Shown here: positions 34,469-47,880 of the stretch, in pieces
Position numbering within the stretch: the first letter of the stretch is position 1
How the letters are laid out: every line of letters begins with the position of its first letter
From: Phytoseiulus persimilis
Taxonomy: Eukaryota; Arthropoda; Arachnida; Mesostigmata; Phytoseiidae
Assembly: GCA_037576195.1 (NCBI GenBank)
Contig: CM075101.1
Location: forward strand, 11,904,001 to 11,968,000
Direction of reading: 5' to 3'
Length of the DNA stretch: 64,000 nt
Notes under the pieces: generated by a model
The model's database searches: none
What the model saw: only the letters and a program-made list of their open reading frames with translations
What the model was told of the DNA's origin: nothing
Translations under genes and position numbers: made by a program

Positions 34469-37039
34469 GCGCTGGAATTATCCATAACCGACGGAACACG
34501 TTCACAGCTGCATCGAGATTCACTTCCTGGCGCCGCGCTCCGAATTTTCGGCGAAGTTCCCGCGCGCCCGACGCGCTTTCACTGAAGCTCCTCCCGGGGC
34601 GAAGTCCTGAACGGTGTCGCACGCTGTCACAGCCCACTCTAGCAACTAACTCCGATGACAATGCTCGGGATTCGCGTCAGGCTTTCGAATCCGAGGAAGG
34701 CGAGATTCCACCGGAACGGCACGGTCCAACTATTTCTTTTTCGAACGGTCAGCACATGTGATCCGAAGAATTCCCGCATCGGAGGGACGCACGTCGGATG
34801 ACGGGATTCTCACTAGTGGGCTCCAGTGATGTTCCGCGCCGTCGGGAGGCTCGGAGAGGGCTGCCTGGTGCGCTCGCTCGCTTGCCTTCCTTCCTCCCGG
34901 ACTGCCGGCCTGCGTGCCAGTCTACATGGCGGCCGGGCCGGCGCACAAACCCCGCGCTCGCCTCGGTGCCCGTCGCGTGGAAGCGAAGGCTCTCCCAAGC
35001 CGTTGGGCACAACTGAGCCACCGAAGGAGCCCGCTGAGGGCAGGACCGGGGAACGAGATACGGAAAACGGGCACAAAAACAAATCAGCGGAGGGGTCACC
35101 GTTGCGTGCCATGAGAAGTCGCTTGGATGATGAGTGTGACACCAGATTGGGGCATTTCGGCCGTTTCAAAGCCGAAAGAGGGAACCGAGGAGCTGTATTC
35201 AGCAGACGGGTTGGGAGCTCGAGAGGCTTCAAGCCCCAGAACAGGCAGGTCTACAAAGGAGCGATTTCTCTTTTCCATCGACGCCTTCGTTTCCTTGAAG
35301 GGCGTTCACTGAATGAGACTTCGCTCTAACTCGGGAAACGGTCCTCTATAGCGGGGATCGCAGACTTTCGGATGCGGCGAAAGCATTCGTTCCATTGAGT
35401 GCTAGAAACCGTTCTCCTCCTCTCCACATTGCTAGCTGGCCGGCCATGCCCGAAACCTTCCGTTGATTCCGTTCCTCGCCGCCGAATCGGGGGTCCATCA
35501 ACCCTATCGCTAGGGACCTGCGGCCAGGACCCAGGCTCGCTCAGTTTTCTCGAAAGATCAAACGATGCGCTTATCGGACATTTTCTGTGCGGGAACTGAA
35601 TAATTGAATCCTTCGCCTGGCCGTCCCCAAGGCCGCCTCGTTCATTCGCGAGCCGCGCGCGAGCGTTGGGTTTCCGGCGGTTCCTGGCACCACTCACGTC
35701 GTTCTAGCTCAGATGGCCTGATTCTGTTCGCCGGGAACGAATGACGAACTCCCGTTTCTACCACTCGAAATGATGAATGGATCCAGTAAACTGATCCTTC
35801 TCCTGGAAGCGACTCAGCTCCCGGCAATGGTGCACTGGTCGCGCGGAAGAACATTCCTCCTCCGAGAAGTAGGTGCGCGCGGAGTAGGACCGCGCAAGAT
35901 CCTTCGAGTCACCTGGGCAGGGGACTCGAGTTATTCCACTTCCGGCGATCCTTCTGTTCCCTCGAGACGGATCTCCCGGGAGCGTTTGATCCTCGATGAC
36001 TCCACTTTTCGTCGCGAACTCTTCCGGCTCGCATTCGGTGGAAAAAAAGCGAAACAGGATAACCGGAAAATAAACTCCGGCCTCTTTCCCTCGGTTCTTT
36101 CTCCCTGGGATGAATTCGGCCTCTGGGCACGAGCGGCGCTCATTGTGACTCTCGGCTTGAGGCGAGAAAATCAGAGCTGACGACTGGTGCAAAATACGCT
36201 CAGTGATTTGAGTTTATATTGTCAAAAAGGATTGAGAATCGAACGGATGTGCGGAATCGTGCATAATCGGCTGCGATAACGGCGTCGATTTCCCTTCGTC
36301 TCGGAATCGTTAACTGCAACACACGAGGATATCCGTAGAGAACTTTTCCACATTCGGTGCAGCCGTCCGAATCTAGATCGGTGCAGCAAAAAAATAGGTC
36401 GTTAACATTGCCACCCAAAGTGAAATCAAGAAAAACTCAGCATGTTGAATAGCTCTCAGGAGATCAGTAATGTTTCGCGAAATGAGTCGATCGGCTCCCG
36501 GATTTCTATCTCTATTTTGCTGCACGCTTCAGGCGAGTCGGATCCTCCGCTGAAGTACCAATAGCTTTCTTCGAAACACATTCGCTCACGCAGATGGATG
36601 ATGTGCGGTCGGGTGAGGAGTCCGCGCCTTCTGTCGCCTTATAGAACGGTCCCCCACTTCGAATTCTTTCACGCACTCAGGATCACTTTTAGTTCACGTA
36701 GAGAATCATACGTTCCATGATTCTGAGCCGAGAATTCGAATCAGACCGGTGCTTCGAAGGACCTGGTCGGGTCGCTCGCTTGCTGGCCACAACGTCCACC
36801 CCCCACCAGAAAGGGGGTGATCTTGAATTCGTTGAAATCCTCTCGTGAGGATCGATTCTGATCCTTCTCCGCGAATTTCCGAAAACATGGGGGAGGATGA
36901 AGAGCAACTCTCTCAGGCAAAGTGCGCCCTCCGCAGAACGATTTCTCGGGACGGCCGCAACTCGTTCGAGAACAGCGAGAGGCTGACGTGGGGGGAAACC
37001 ACGCGAACCTAGTCTGCTCACGAGAAACCCACTGAGTGA

Positions 37040-37720
37040 ATTGAGAGGGGAAGAAACGGGTTGAGGAGGGAAACACTGTCGAGGGGAGAAAACTTAGGGA
37101 GCCGGTGGGGGTGGTGCGAAACGGGGGCGAATTCATTTCGTTTTCTCGCCGAAACGGAGTGTTTAGTGCAAGTGTATTTCTTTTCGCGGTGGCCAAGTTG
37201 GGGAGAGAGGACCGCAATGAAGGGAGGGGGTCAAGGAATGAGGGCGGAGAACGGGGTCTAAAGGGTCGGGAAGAGGCGGAGTACAGCGAATAGCATTTGG
37301 AGATGCCTCGAAGTCGCCGACGCGAAAGTTGCACTTCAAAAAAGCCTCGGTGGTTGCTCTATTTCCTCCCTTGCGCGCTCAGCGACCGCAGAACCGGTTC
37401 CACTGCGATGCTCTCAAATCCGAACTCCCTGCAACGGGGAAGCCAAGGAACCACCTCCTTCTACCCGCTGTCGTTGCCGTCGTGTTTGTGCAGTTAGTAC
37501 GATCCCTGAAAAGAGCGAGAGATGAAAGAAAGCCTGGATTTCGCTTGTACAGCTTCTGAATGCGGTGCGGAGATGAGAGGAAAGGATCCTGACTCCGTTC
37601 GAGCCAGCGTCGGAAGATCCGGGCAGTGAAGGAGGAAGGAGCTCGGACGAAGAAAAGCGAAGAGGGAGGGAAATGAGTTCAATAAAAGGGGAAAGGAGAC
37701 GGGGCAGGGGGGAGAAGACA
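37040..37720. repeat. Pair of purine-rich tracts (plus strand)
   Basis: Two stretches, about 37040-37290 and 37565-37720, are rich in A and G on the plus strand, separated by ordinary sequence. They overlap several chance open frames and show no gene-like content. Confidence 0.5.
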
Positions 37721-40700
37721 AAGTTTTCCATGCGTTCCTTGGTCGTTGTCCTCGTTATTTGGGCCAAGTACTTCAAGCCTTCATCATAAAGAAAAACAGG
37801 AGAAGAGTGGGGTAGAGGAGCGCAGGGAAAAAAGAAAGGCTAATGGAGAAATGGCGTCATTACAGCGGACCGCGTTTCCACCCGGAGTCTGCAACATCGC
37901 TATTTGACTGGAGTCTGACAGCATGGCGGAAATCGTGGCCGACTGAAAGCCAACTAGCAAACATCTGGAGAGGTCTCCCTGATTTGTCTTCGTACTAGTC
38001 CTCGTCTCAGGCTTATGTGGTTGCTTGGGAATAAATTTCACCCTCCTTCCCACCTCCACCGTTTCCCTTTCCCTAACCTCACGTTCTTGCTACTCGTGCC
38101 CTTATCAAGGGGAAAACTTCCCGATGCACGAGTGTTGATCTATTTGAGCCAGCCAGCGATCGGACCATGGGACAGGATACGACGCGGATGAAACAGAACG
38201 ACGAGGAGTCAGCCGGCAAGAGATTCAGAGGAGCTCAGCGGTAGCAGAGCACTCCGAAGCCAATAGAAAAGATTGTCTTCGTCCTCGAGTTCGGCGTCAG
38301 GCATGCGTCGAAGGCTTCGCCGACGCATCCCTCCCGTCGACTCTTGTGTTCAACCGTCGCGTGTTGGCATCGAGGGACGAACGAGTGCGGCGGCAGCAGC
38401 GAGCCTCTTCACGCTACGTCGCATCCTGGATGTTCTCCCGACGGCCGACGGAACACGGATAGACCAAAATACACAATAGACGACGGAGGGAACTGAGAGA
38501 GTGAGAGGGAGAGAATGAGATTGAGCGAGAGACGAAACGGCGAAGTTGCGTTGAGCGGACGGTAGACAAAGAAGAGCGATCGGAGGCGCCGAGAAAGATT
38601 GCTAAGCAGAAGAAACCGTATAATAATTAGAGAAGATATCAACGGCGCTTCGAGAATCATCGGTCGGGAGAAGTTTGCTGAAAATCTGGAGGAACTAGCA
38701 ATCAAAGCACACTGCAGCCGTGCGATCTTGATCGTCTACAAAACATTTGATGCAAGTCCAGGGCCCCGTTCCAGCAACTTCAAGACGACCCATCCTTCCC
38801 GGATCATCCTCTTCGTTTCTTGAGTTCCTCTGCTCGGTTGTCCATCTCATTCCACTCTCCCGCATTTCCCCAGAGTTCCGCATTGGTCCTCGCTCTCATA
38901 TTCCAGTGGTATTCTCGCTCTTCCCCGACCCCTTCCGGCTCTTCCATCTTCGTTGACTAATTACGTTGACGACGACGGAAACGACTCCCACCACTATAAC
39001 GCCACGCTTGGCAGAAACCGAGGATACTGAGACACAGTGGATCTGTCTCTCTGAGGAAGAGACCGCGAGGAACGGCTTGTCTCTCGTCCTTCCTCTCGCC
39101 TCGCTTCATCGTCGCGGGATGACATTTTCAATTTCCTGACTTACTGGCTATAATCACATGGGACAGAAGTACATTTGCCCGAATCGCGAGAGGATGGCAG
39201 TACGTGCCCTCGCGCTTCCCTCCTCCCTCGGGGTTCTTTACGTCCCCGACGTTACTGTGTAACTGCCCAGTCTTGCAGCCTGTCAAGCCCTGTCGCATCT
39301 GAGTATCTGTGTGTAAGTGAATGCGACGCAAACGAACAAGCGACCCTGACCGCTCGACCGCAGGGACCGCGACGGCTTTTCCGAGTCAGTATTCGTAGGA
39401 ACATGTGTCTCGAAGAACCGAAAGACAGCCGCCGCGGTGTTCAGTTGGTTCTGGTGGGGGACAGAGAGGCTTGCCCGACGCGCCGCCAGCTCGCACGCTC
39501 ACTCAGCCAGCCGCGCGTCCGAAAACCGGCCTCGTACATCTTCATTAGCCAACTCGACCGAGTACAACCCCATAAGACATGGCACTTCGTATCTCCCGAT
39601 TCCTCCCGTCTTGCTCCTATATGGATGGATTGGCGGTCCGATGAATGTCGCGGCCGAGCGGTTAGAGACACCTAATCGGAAAAGTAAACTGGAATAGTTC
39701 GTTCCGTTGCCGCTCCCGAGCGTCGTTTCTCTCCCGAGCCATTTAACATCCCCGCCTCTAATACCTTTCCGCCACAATATTTCAAGGATCAGCCCGCGAC
39801 ACGAGAATCCGATTCCGAAGGCTGTTTGCGTAATATTCAGATTGTGGTACTGGGAGGCGCGACATACTATGCTGAGAACAGCGCATAGCTCGCTGAAGGC
39901 CTGATCCTGGGACACATTTTTTTTGAATCCGGCTCCTGTATCATAACTTTGATCGCCTGCCCCAGTGAGTTCCTGTCATCGAATATGCTATATGTACATT
40001 GTATATTCTCAATATATGATATATGATACCACAATTTGGCGCGGTCGACTCAATTACTCCAATACTGAAATGATCTCAAACTCCTCAACGGATCCACGAA
40101 ATGGCAACGAAGAGTGCATCGCTGAAACGGAGGGCGATTCAAAACGCTCTCCGGGAACTCTGTACTTCACTCATCGGGGCAACGGAGTCGTTGGATCTCA
40201 CGATTAGTACACAAATATGGATATACGTCGTCCGCGATGATGCAGCCAAATATGTGGCATCCCGCCCCTATGCCATGACGAGTCGCCGCTGCGTCGAACC
40301 AGTGTTCGAACTATGCCTCTGTTGTCGGCTCCTTCTCGAACCCACAGAGCGTTTTCGTGGAAGCTGCGTCGTTGCCCGAAACCTTGCAATATGGCTCCCT
40401 CCGCATCTGCGTGACTTCCTTCTTCATCAGCTTTAACTCTCCAATGTCATTGACTTCGGCTGAATTCGAGTGCCTCGAACCATTTCACTTCCTGAAATAT
40501 CGAATCACATGGCAGTCCTGCCTGAGGGCTTTGGTTCTTGGGAAGTTGTCTTTTCTGATCTCTTGGCATCTGAGGTCCATCCGGGTTGCTTGGTTCCAGA
40601 CGCAGTCACATGGGGCTGATCATCATTACATTGCTGGAGGAAGGTTCTTACCGAGATTTGTGGAAGTTGTCAGAAGAAGCTTCAATCGCTTACTGGAAAA

Positions 40701-43700
40701 TGCTCGTTCTACATCTGAAACGGAGCTGACGGACACCCAGGCGAAGTCGTCTGGGGCGACAATCCCGTGACACTTCTCGTCAGTGCCCGCGCGAACTAAA
40801 GTGGGTACGATTTCGTCATGCGCGCATCCGGTACCTGCGCGCATTTATTACAGAGCACCGACTCGAACAGAATGTGCTGCCAGCGAATAACAAATTGAAT
40901 GACCGCCTACTTTTGAGTGGAATTCAGATTCCAACAAAGGACGAGCAAGAGTGGTAGGGGAAGACTGTCATGTGCCCAGCACAGGCATTGTGATGAATGC
41001 ATTTCCATGACCTTGCGCCGGAGAACGCAAGAACACGCCCAGGCGGCAAGGTTCCATTTCTTCATAAATAGCCAGTGCTTGTCTTAGGCGATAATAATCG
41101 AAAGTCAGACCATGACGAAAGGATGACGCTGAACTCGGATCGAGAGAACTGATGATGAGACTGCGATGTTTTCGAAAACCATGAAGTTCTGGATCGAGTT
41201 GATATTCTTGTTGCGCATGACGATTCCCCGCCAAAAGCTTGTTGCAGTCCCCGAAAATCCATGGAGAGTAGGATGATGTGATGGAATCGTCGCGGATTTC
41301 ATCCAATTTTCGGGGAATGGCGCTCCTACCTGGAGCCTTCATGTTGCAGACACTCGGAAAAGATTCGCGAACTAAAAATGCCTGAAGATGCCATCTGCAA
41401 AGTTGAGTCCAGTTTTTTCTTTCGAACGAACAGCTCAAACTGTTTGACCTTATTGACCTCTCGAAATCAAACGATGTCGTGGCGCACTTCCGAAAGACGC
41501 TCGTTGTGATGGAGGGTCAGGAGCGCTCCTCCGACCAATTCCAGCTCTGCTCCAGATTAGGAGCGAAGACTCTATCGAATGATCCGCAGCCAGTCATGAC
41601 GTGCTTGTTCTTGATGAAATCCCCGATCACGATCACTGAGCGCCCATGCTGAGCTCGAGAGACTCAAAACGGTCTCTGGGGGACCGCAGTCTCTGGGCTC
41701 GACAATTCTGAGTCCACCGAAACTCTGGGAACCTCATCATAAATCAACGAGGGAACCAACCATCGAAACGACCGATCTGAAGACCGGTCAACCGAATCGG
41801 GACAACGCCGGGAGAGTCTGGAGCCGAGAACAAGCATCTAAAATACAGCCACGCCGTGCTCCGAACAGTTGTGGCAGCTGCATGAACAATTTTCGCTGTG
41901 AAATTGTACAAGTCAGATGAGTGATTCGCAACAAGACCATGCCAATCCCATGGCGACACTACGTGTCATTGGAGGCTGGCGAGTGGGTTTCCGAGGACTT
42001 GCTTTCATCTCGGCCGGTCGGCTCGGGCACAGCTTCTCATCACGATGACGATCGCTCATGACGACACCTGCGCTCTGAGACATGAGGGGCTTGAAGAAGT
42101 CGGTGACGCTTCCGACAGGCTTTAAAAGTCTTCACTCGGTGGTAACCCATCTTATTCGGCGAATTCCGCGGTAACAAACCGTACCGAGCTCTCCGGAGGA
42201 ACAAGAAGAGAGAATGTTTCCTCCCCGTTCCCAACGGGACGTCGAGCATTTGGTGCATTTGGAGAGCGAGTCTACAGTCAGATTCTCAGTTTCTCTGAAC
42301 AAGGATCGCCGCAACGTTGCGTCTTACTTACCTGCCGGGGGAGAGGGATGCCGTCGACCACGCGGTACCGCTTCGGCTAGGAAGCGGATATTCATAGGGA
42401 GAGAGCGATTTCGTGAGCGCAGATGAGAGGTTTTCATGAAAGTTCCGTCTCATCGTGCCATAATCAGTCCATTCCGGGGTATTCGAGAGCTGAGGAATGG
42501 CCAGAGGGTATGTTGGGCACAGACCAACAAGTTATCGCGACGAGCTCCGACCGCTGATCTCATGGCGGACAGGAGAGCCGGTAACGGTCATTCGTGGCGC
42601 TAAGAGAGAACGCGCGCATTCTCGAGGTCCGAACTCTGAGGAACTCGTCTGCGGGAGGCTCCAGCAGTATTGCTACTTGGGAGCAACTCGTTACGCATTC
42701 CTCATCACGTGGCCGCTCACATTAGTCATGCTATGCAGACTCGAGCATACGTTGTGGATCAAGACGTGGTTGACTCGCATCCGTAGCAGACTCGGAATAG
42801 TACTCCGGGGTGCCCCTCGACCGCCAGGGCTTCACGGAGCGTTCTGGCTCTGTTTGCTCTTGTGAGTGTTTTGAATTGAATTCTTAGCGCTCAGAGAGAA
42901 GGCAGTCGAGCTCGGCCTGAGTGACGAAAAGAGGAACGAGAGGGAACTCGTTTCGCTGACTCGATACAGAGCTATTGGTTTCCGTGTTCCTCGGAGCGAT
43001 CGCGTACGCTCCATCCGAGCGGCTGAACGTTTTCCCTTGGATTCTGAGTTCGCTCCGCGGAAGCTCCCGGCCAGAATATAAGGACCATCAGTGATCGAGC
43101 AGCGTGATCGTACTGAGAAATCGAGCTTGGCACGCTTTCATTCGTCAGGCTTTATCATACGTCGATCACTCCTCGGTGAGTCGAGGTTTCGGATTAGTTT
43201 AGATCCCTTCGGACATAACAGGAATGATCAACTGACGTCCTCCTCTCAGCTCATATCCAGGTCATGGCTGCATGTTCCGGGTAATCGGAGACGAACATCC
43301 CGAAAGACGATATGCTCTATATCGCGCCTCTTGCAACGATGCTGATCTGAGAGCCTCATTGGGGTCCTGCGGAGCGGGTGAGCAGACGATCATTGGGAAG
43401 ATGGTACCTCATGAGCTGTAAAATGACGAAGTTACTAAAATGGCGATCGAGAGCGGACGGAGGATCTCGAGAACCAAAGTTGAGGAAAAAATAGAGAGCA
43501 CCCAGTCGGTTGGCTGGTTCCAAGGCGTTGTAACCGTGAAACCTGCGGAAGTTTCGCTATCGGTACCGAGCGTACGCGTCTGGCCTCTAATCAAATAAGT
43601 CGACTCGCGATCCTCCGAGCGTCGGGGGCTGCGTGGAGCCAGGCCAACGGCTTTTCTGAGAACTTTGTACACCAACACTTCGCCTACATGATGTCACGCA

Positions 43701-44591
43701 ACATCTCAAGTGAACACTTCCCGCGATGTTTTCTTTGCTCAGTTTTTGAAGGCTCCTCAGCCGTGTCAGCAAAGCTCATCCAAAGTTCCCTTTATGCCGA
43801 GCTGCAAACGATGAAAACAGCGGCACTGTTTATCTCGAACCGTTCCCAAACAGGATTCAAAAAAACAAACTTGGCGTCCCCACAAGACTCTGACGCTCGT
43901 TCGGAGCCATGCGAGCATGCAGCATCCCTGGTTCCTCACCCCGACGTGTCCCATTTCTTGTGGCTTCCGAGCAAAGCATCTGGTTCGCTCTATCAGCATG
44001 ATCGTATTCTTGGAGAGTGTTTCCATGGTTGGCAGCGGCCGAGCTTTTGTGGAATGACATTCTGCTCGCAGTGTATCGATTCCGTGGTTTTTCGCTTGCT
44101 TCCTGTGCAATTCTTCTTCTTGATGGGTAACATGTGGCTTTTCATGTCCAGTCTGGTGGATATCCCGAAACTTCGGATCCGAATTCGCCGTTTCCGGAAG
44201 GATTCTGTGAAAAACACGAAATTCAACCTCAGGAAACGCCATCTGACTCATGGCAAGGCGCTTTTCGGAGTTTTAGACCGACTGTATCGAGTGAGGTCAG
44301 GCCATTGAGATATTTAGGCATCAGAACGACGCAGAGGGCGGTATCAAAGCTTCCTGGAACGAGGACTGCTACTTTTGGGTGCCAGAGTGCTCGCTTCGCA
44401 TTCTCTCCCCTCAGCCAGCGGACAGAGGACTGGTGAAAGGATCAGGCAAACCCATCTCTGGTTCAATGATAACTCTACGCTCAAAGTCTCTCCTTAACTT
44501 GGTTCCGCGAAGGTGGATCCGACCGGAAGGACGAGAGTCAACGATTTAGAGAAATCCTGATTCTTGAATTTGCGTTTTCTGCGTGCGCGTG

Positions 44592-44638
44592 GGGTCCCTC
44601 GGGACCAGGAGGAAACTCTCAACGTGCCCGTTGAAAGT
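44592..44638. repeat. Two adjacent hairpins
   Basis: The first is GGTCCC-TC-GGGACC (44592-44605), a perfect 6-bp stem. The second is ACTCTCAACG-TGCC-CGTTGAAAGT (44615-44638), with 9 of 10 pairs matched. No following U-run, no known RNA family recognised. Confidence 0.6.
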
Positions 44639-47259
44639 GTTGCATCCATCGTGACTTCGTCGTCCTGATTTACAGCCGAACTGAACCACCAAAACTAAGC
44701 GAAGCTCCGCGTCACCTCTATCGATTCAGTTCGTCAATAGATCCGCGCGATTTTTCTCAGAGATGAGTGCTCCATGCGCGCCAGAGCGCTCCAAGAGAAG
44801 AAATAAACGTATCGACGTTAATCTGGAGTTAAGATAACGGATCCAATGCCTGCTCGGGCTCTACGCGACATCACCAAGAGTTTCAGCGAGTTCCTGTTCC
44901 GACATTTCAGAGTGTTTCAGGAGAAAATTATTCGAACCGCTCCTGCTCAGGAGGTTTCCAAGGCTCATCATCACCCGCCAGAGCCAGGGACCGCGTTCCG
45001 TAGAGTAAACGTGAGTCCAGTTGCTAGGATCGCCTACATAAGCGCGATGACGATCACGGCAACCATTGAATGGGAGCGAGGCGATGACGGGTCGTTCACT
45101 ACATTCTCAACCAGCCAGTCGTAGACAAAGCTCTCACCTCTGAAACAGCTATACGTTTCAATGTTCTCGCTGCTTTTTGTCATCAGAAGCGTTCAGCCGT
45201 CTGAGATGTGGGCGCTTCCGCAGCCAGAGCTGCGTTCGGTTCTTCCCCACAAATGAATTTGTCCTTGTCTGGACACTTGTTCTGTCCGCCGCGAATCTGC
45301 GTCGGTTCGCTCATACGCATCCTGTAAGGCAACGACGTTACTCCAGCTCTGGGTTGTATCAGAGCAGCTGTCGACACATTCCTCCCGTTGGCCACGACAA
45401 CAGCACCCGCGATCAGAGCAGATATGTGTCGGGCGTTGTTCTGCATCGATGAGAACTGTTCGCCATTGGTGCTTTCTGGAAGTTGACCAATTCCGTAAAA
45501 TATTGGCTAGCTCCTGAGAAAGGGCAGTAGTTGCTTCTGAGGATCGGAACTCCACTCCGCTTGAGAACTGAATTCATGAGGGAAATACATAGCAGACATT
45601 CTCCTCTCGCATTCTGTTAGGATTCTCGCTGTCGCACAACAGCGGACTTGCATTTACGAATTAAAATTTTCATTCAAGCCGATCCGCCGTGCGGGCAAGT
45701 GAAGTCTTTTGGAACAAAGTAATCAAAGCGGCTAGATTCGAGTTCGTTCAGGCTCGCAAGTTCCGCGAGCTGCGCTCATCGACTTCGGTCCCGCCGAGCT
45801 CAAAAACATCGGCGCAGTTTGAAAAGCTCCGTCTGTGTAGCTTGCATCCGAGAGACCTACTCGTACTCCAATGTGAACGAGCCGGATGCTAAATCAGAGA
45901 GAAGCGAATTTGAGTCCGTGAGGAGCTTGCGCAAGGATGGAGGGAAAGCAAAACGAGGAGTGATTCTCAGATGACTTCCCGGGAAAGTCGAGCTGCCTGC
46001 ATGAATGTCTCATTGTCGGCTGCGACAATAAATATAAGTGTTTGTGTTCTGAGAGTTTCGTCGGGTTTTATTGCTAGCCATGGACTCCATCGTTGAATCT
46101 CGACATTGGTTTGAACGTTTCTCGTCTCTCATCTTTCAGTGTTCTTGCCAGTTTCAAGAGATGCCCGAACGGTTATTCCCATCGAGCAAAGTGAAGAAAA
46201 AAGCAGTCGAGCTCCTTCAAAATCCAGAATTAAGGAACGAGACCGGAGGGGAATCTCCTTAGGCACAACATAATTCATCAACAACGAGCTGGAGATCGCA
46301 TGCGTGAGCTTTGTGGGCTGATCGGAGATCCGGTGTTCTTGCGGGAGAAACGGACGAGGTGAATCGAATCTTCTATGCAGCGATTGAACTCATGAAACAA
46401 ACATCGAACTACCCTGCCGTTCCTAGCGTTACTCTATATGGGCCAAAAAGATATCTCCAAACTAGGGGATCCTTGGAAAACTCTACTTCTGCACATGGAA
46501 TGGCTCGAGAACTCTATCTCACTGGATATCGGTGTATCCTACAAGTGCGGCAACAGCCACAATGGCGGTGCCTTCAACGGTAGGTTCGATTCCCACCGCT
46601 CACGCTCTCATCCAGGGAAATGGCTCCCCACTGCTTGTTCTCTCGAACAAAACTCCGATGCGAGATAGGATCTATGTTCCAGTAGTTTCCCGGATCCATC
46701 TGACGAGGAACGGTATGTAAGGGGACAGGGAGGTAGAGAAGCATTATTCCCACGAACTTCCAGTCACTGCAAACAGGAACCCATCGGAATGTCGCGAAAC
46801 GGAAGAGCATCTCAGCTTTGCTCCGGCTATCTTCATCGGCTCGTGGACGATGTCAGCAAAAGCTTACGGTCAGTGACAGATTGCAGAGGGCGATGGCTGA
46901 GAGGTATCATCGGATGAGGAATCTCCGAGAGATCGCCAGGAGCATTCCGCTCGAGTAGATCATCGGATGCTCCTAAGCAGACGAAATCTCATCCCATGAG
47001 GCTTCTCAGGATGTAATCGTATCACGGAATAAATTTACTGATTTGAGACTCTCGGAATTCGATCTCGCTCTCTTTTTGGTGGGCGCGTCTCAGACTGCTT
47101 GTTGGAAGCTCAGTTGTTTCCCCCAACCGTCCAACTGGAGGTAACCGACTGAAATTTCTAACTCGATACGGCGCTCGGCGAGCGCGATTTAACGACGCGG
47201 ATGATGTCGACCACTGGCCGCTGCTCTCGTTTCCCCGAGAACTCTAGATTTGATCGTCT

Positions 47260-47880
47260 CTCGCTTCACCGACAGTCTCCTTCCAAGTAGTTCTTCTTCT
47301 TCACCTGCTCCCTCGGCCCCGATTCTCTCGAGTTCTCCAATTTTTCTCCATCTTCCCCGTCCTTTTCTCTCAACGACTCCTCAGTCGACCCCTCCACTCC
47401 CTCAGAGAGTTGACTCCATACTCATACTCCTCAAGTTGTCCATGACTCCTCTCCTCTTCCGAACTTTCCCCTCCCTTATTCTGCCTCCTACCCGCGCGTT
47501 TCACGTCGGGTCGTTCGTTCGGCCCCGTCTCTGAATTGACATCGTTTCAACAAATCTCCCTCCGAGCTCGAATCTGATATTTCCCTCCTCCTTCTGCCGT
47601 TTTCCCAGTTCATCCCCGTCACTCGAACGCATATTTTCAATCGCTTCTTTTCCGATTGCTCCTTTAATTGTTTTCTTCTCCTGCAGCTCCTCTTCTCTCG
47701 CCTTCCTTCCTCTGCGCCAGTTCTCTTATTTATCCTCTTCTCAGCTCGCCCCTGTCCAGTACCGTCCGAACCTTTCTCACTATTTCTTCGCCGCGGCGCC
47801 CCGGTGCTCTCACGGATCTCTTCAACCTTCATTTTGCTTTAACGGCTGCCCACCTTTCTCTTCCTGAGCCAATCCACTGA
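47260..47880. repeat. Very long pyrimidine-rich tract (plus strand)
   Basis: Roughly 600 bp with strong C+T excess on the plus strand and no clear repeat period. Open frames across it on either strand are biased (Ser/Pro/Leu on plus, Arg/Glu/Lys on minus at 47488-47832) and I do not treat them as genes. A weaker continuation reaches about 48100. Confidence 0.65.

Larger units (their letters stand above)
34480..47240. other. No recognisable gene
   Basis: This 12.8-kb stretch upstream of the K2P start has overlapping open frames on both strands but none with a recognisable domain, membrane layout or convincing splice pair. Parts of 39.9-46.8 kb are richer in A+T than the surroundings and may hold decayed mobile elements, but I could not find terminal repeats or conserved motifs there. 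Confidence 0.4.

Noticed and set aside
39647-39675. tRNA Ser/Leu-like 5' end (GCGGCCGAGCGGTTAG)
   Set aside because: No anticodon arm, variable arm or B box follows at the correct distance.
40640-40844. Minus-strand frame with a hAT-like dimerisation motif (SVSDVERAFS)
   Set aside because: Only about ten residues resemble the motif; no BED finger, no catalytic blocks and no inverted ends nearby. The neighbouring frames at 40968-41438 do not help.
43688-44308. Plus-strand frame of 206 codons with a hydrophobic segment
   Set aside because: The minus strand is open for 161 codons over the same DNA, no motif is recognisable and no splice or promoter context supports either.
46560-46610. tRNA-like B box (GGTTCGATTCC)
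   Set aside because: No matching A box or acceptor stem within 90 bp upstream, and the T stem has a mismatch.
47488-47832. Arg/Glu/Lys-rich frame of 114 codons on the minus strand
   Set aside because: It is the translation of a pyrimidine-rich tract and has no sequence complexity typical of a gene.
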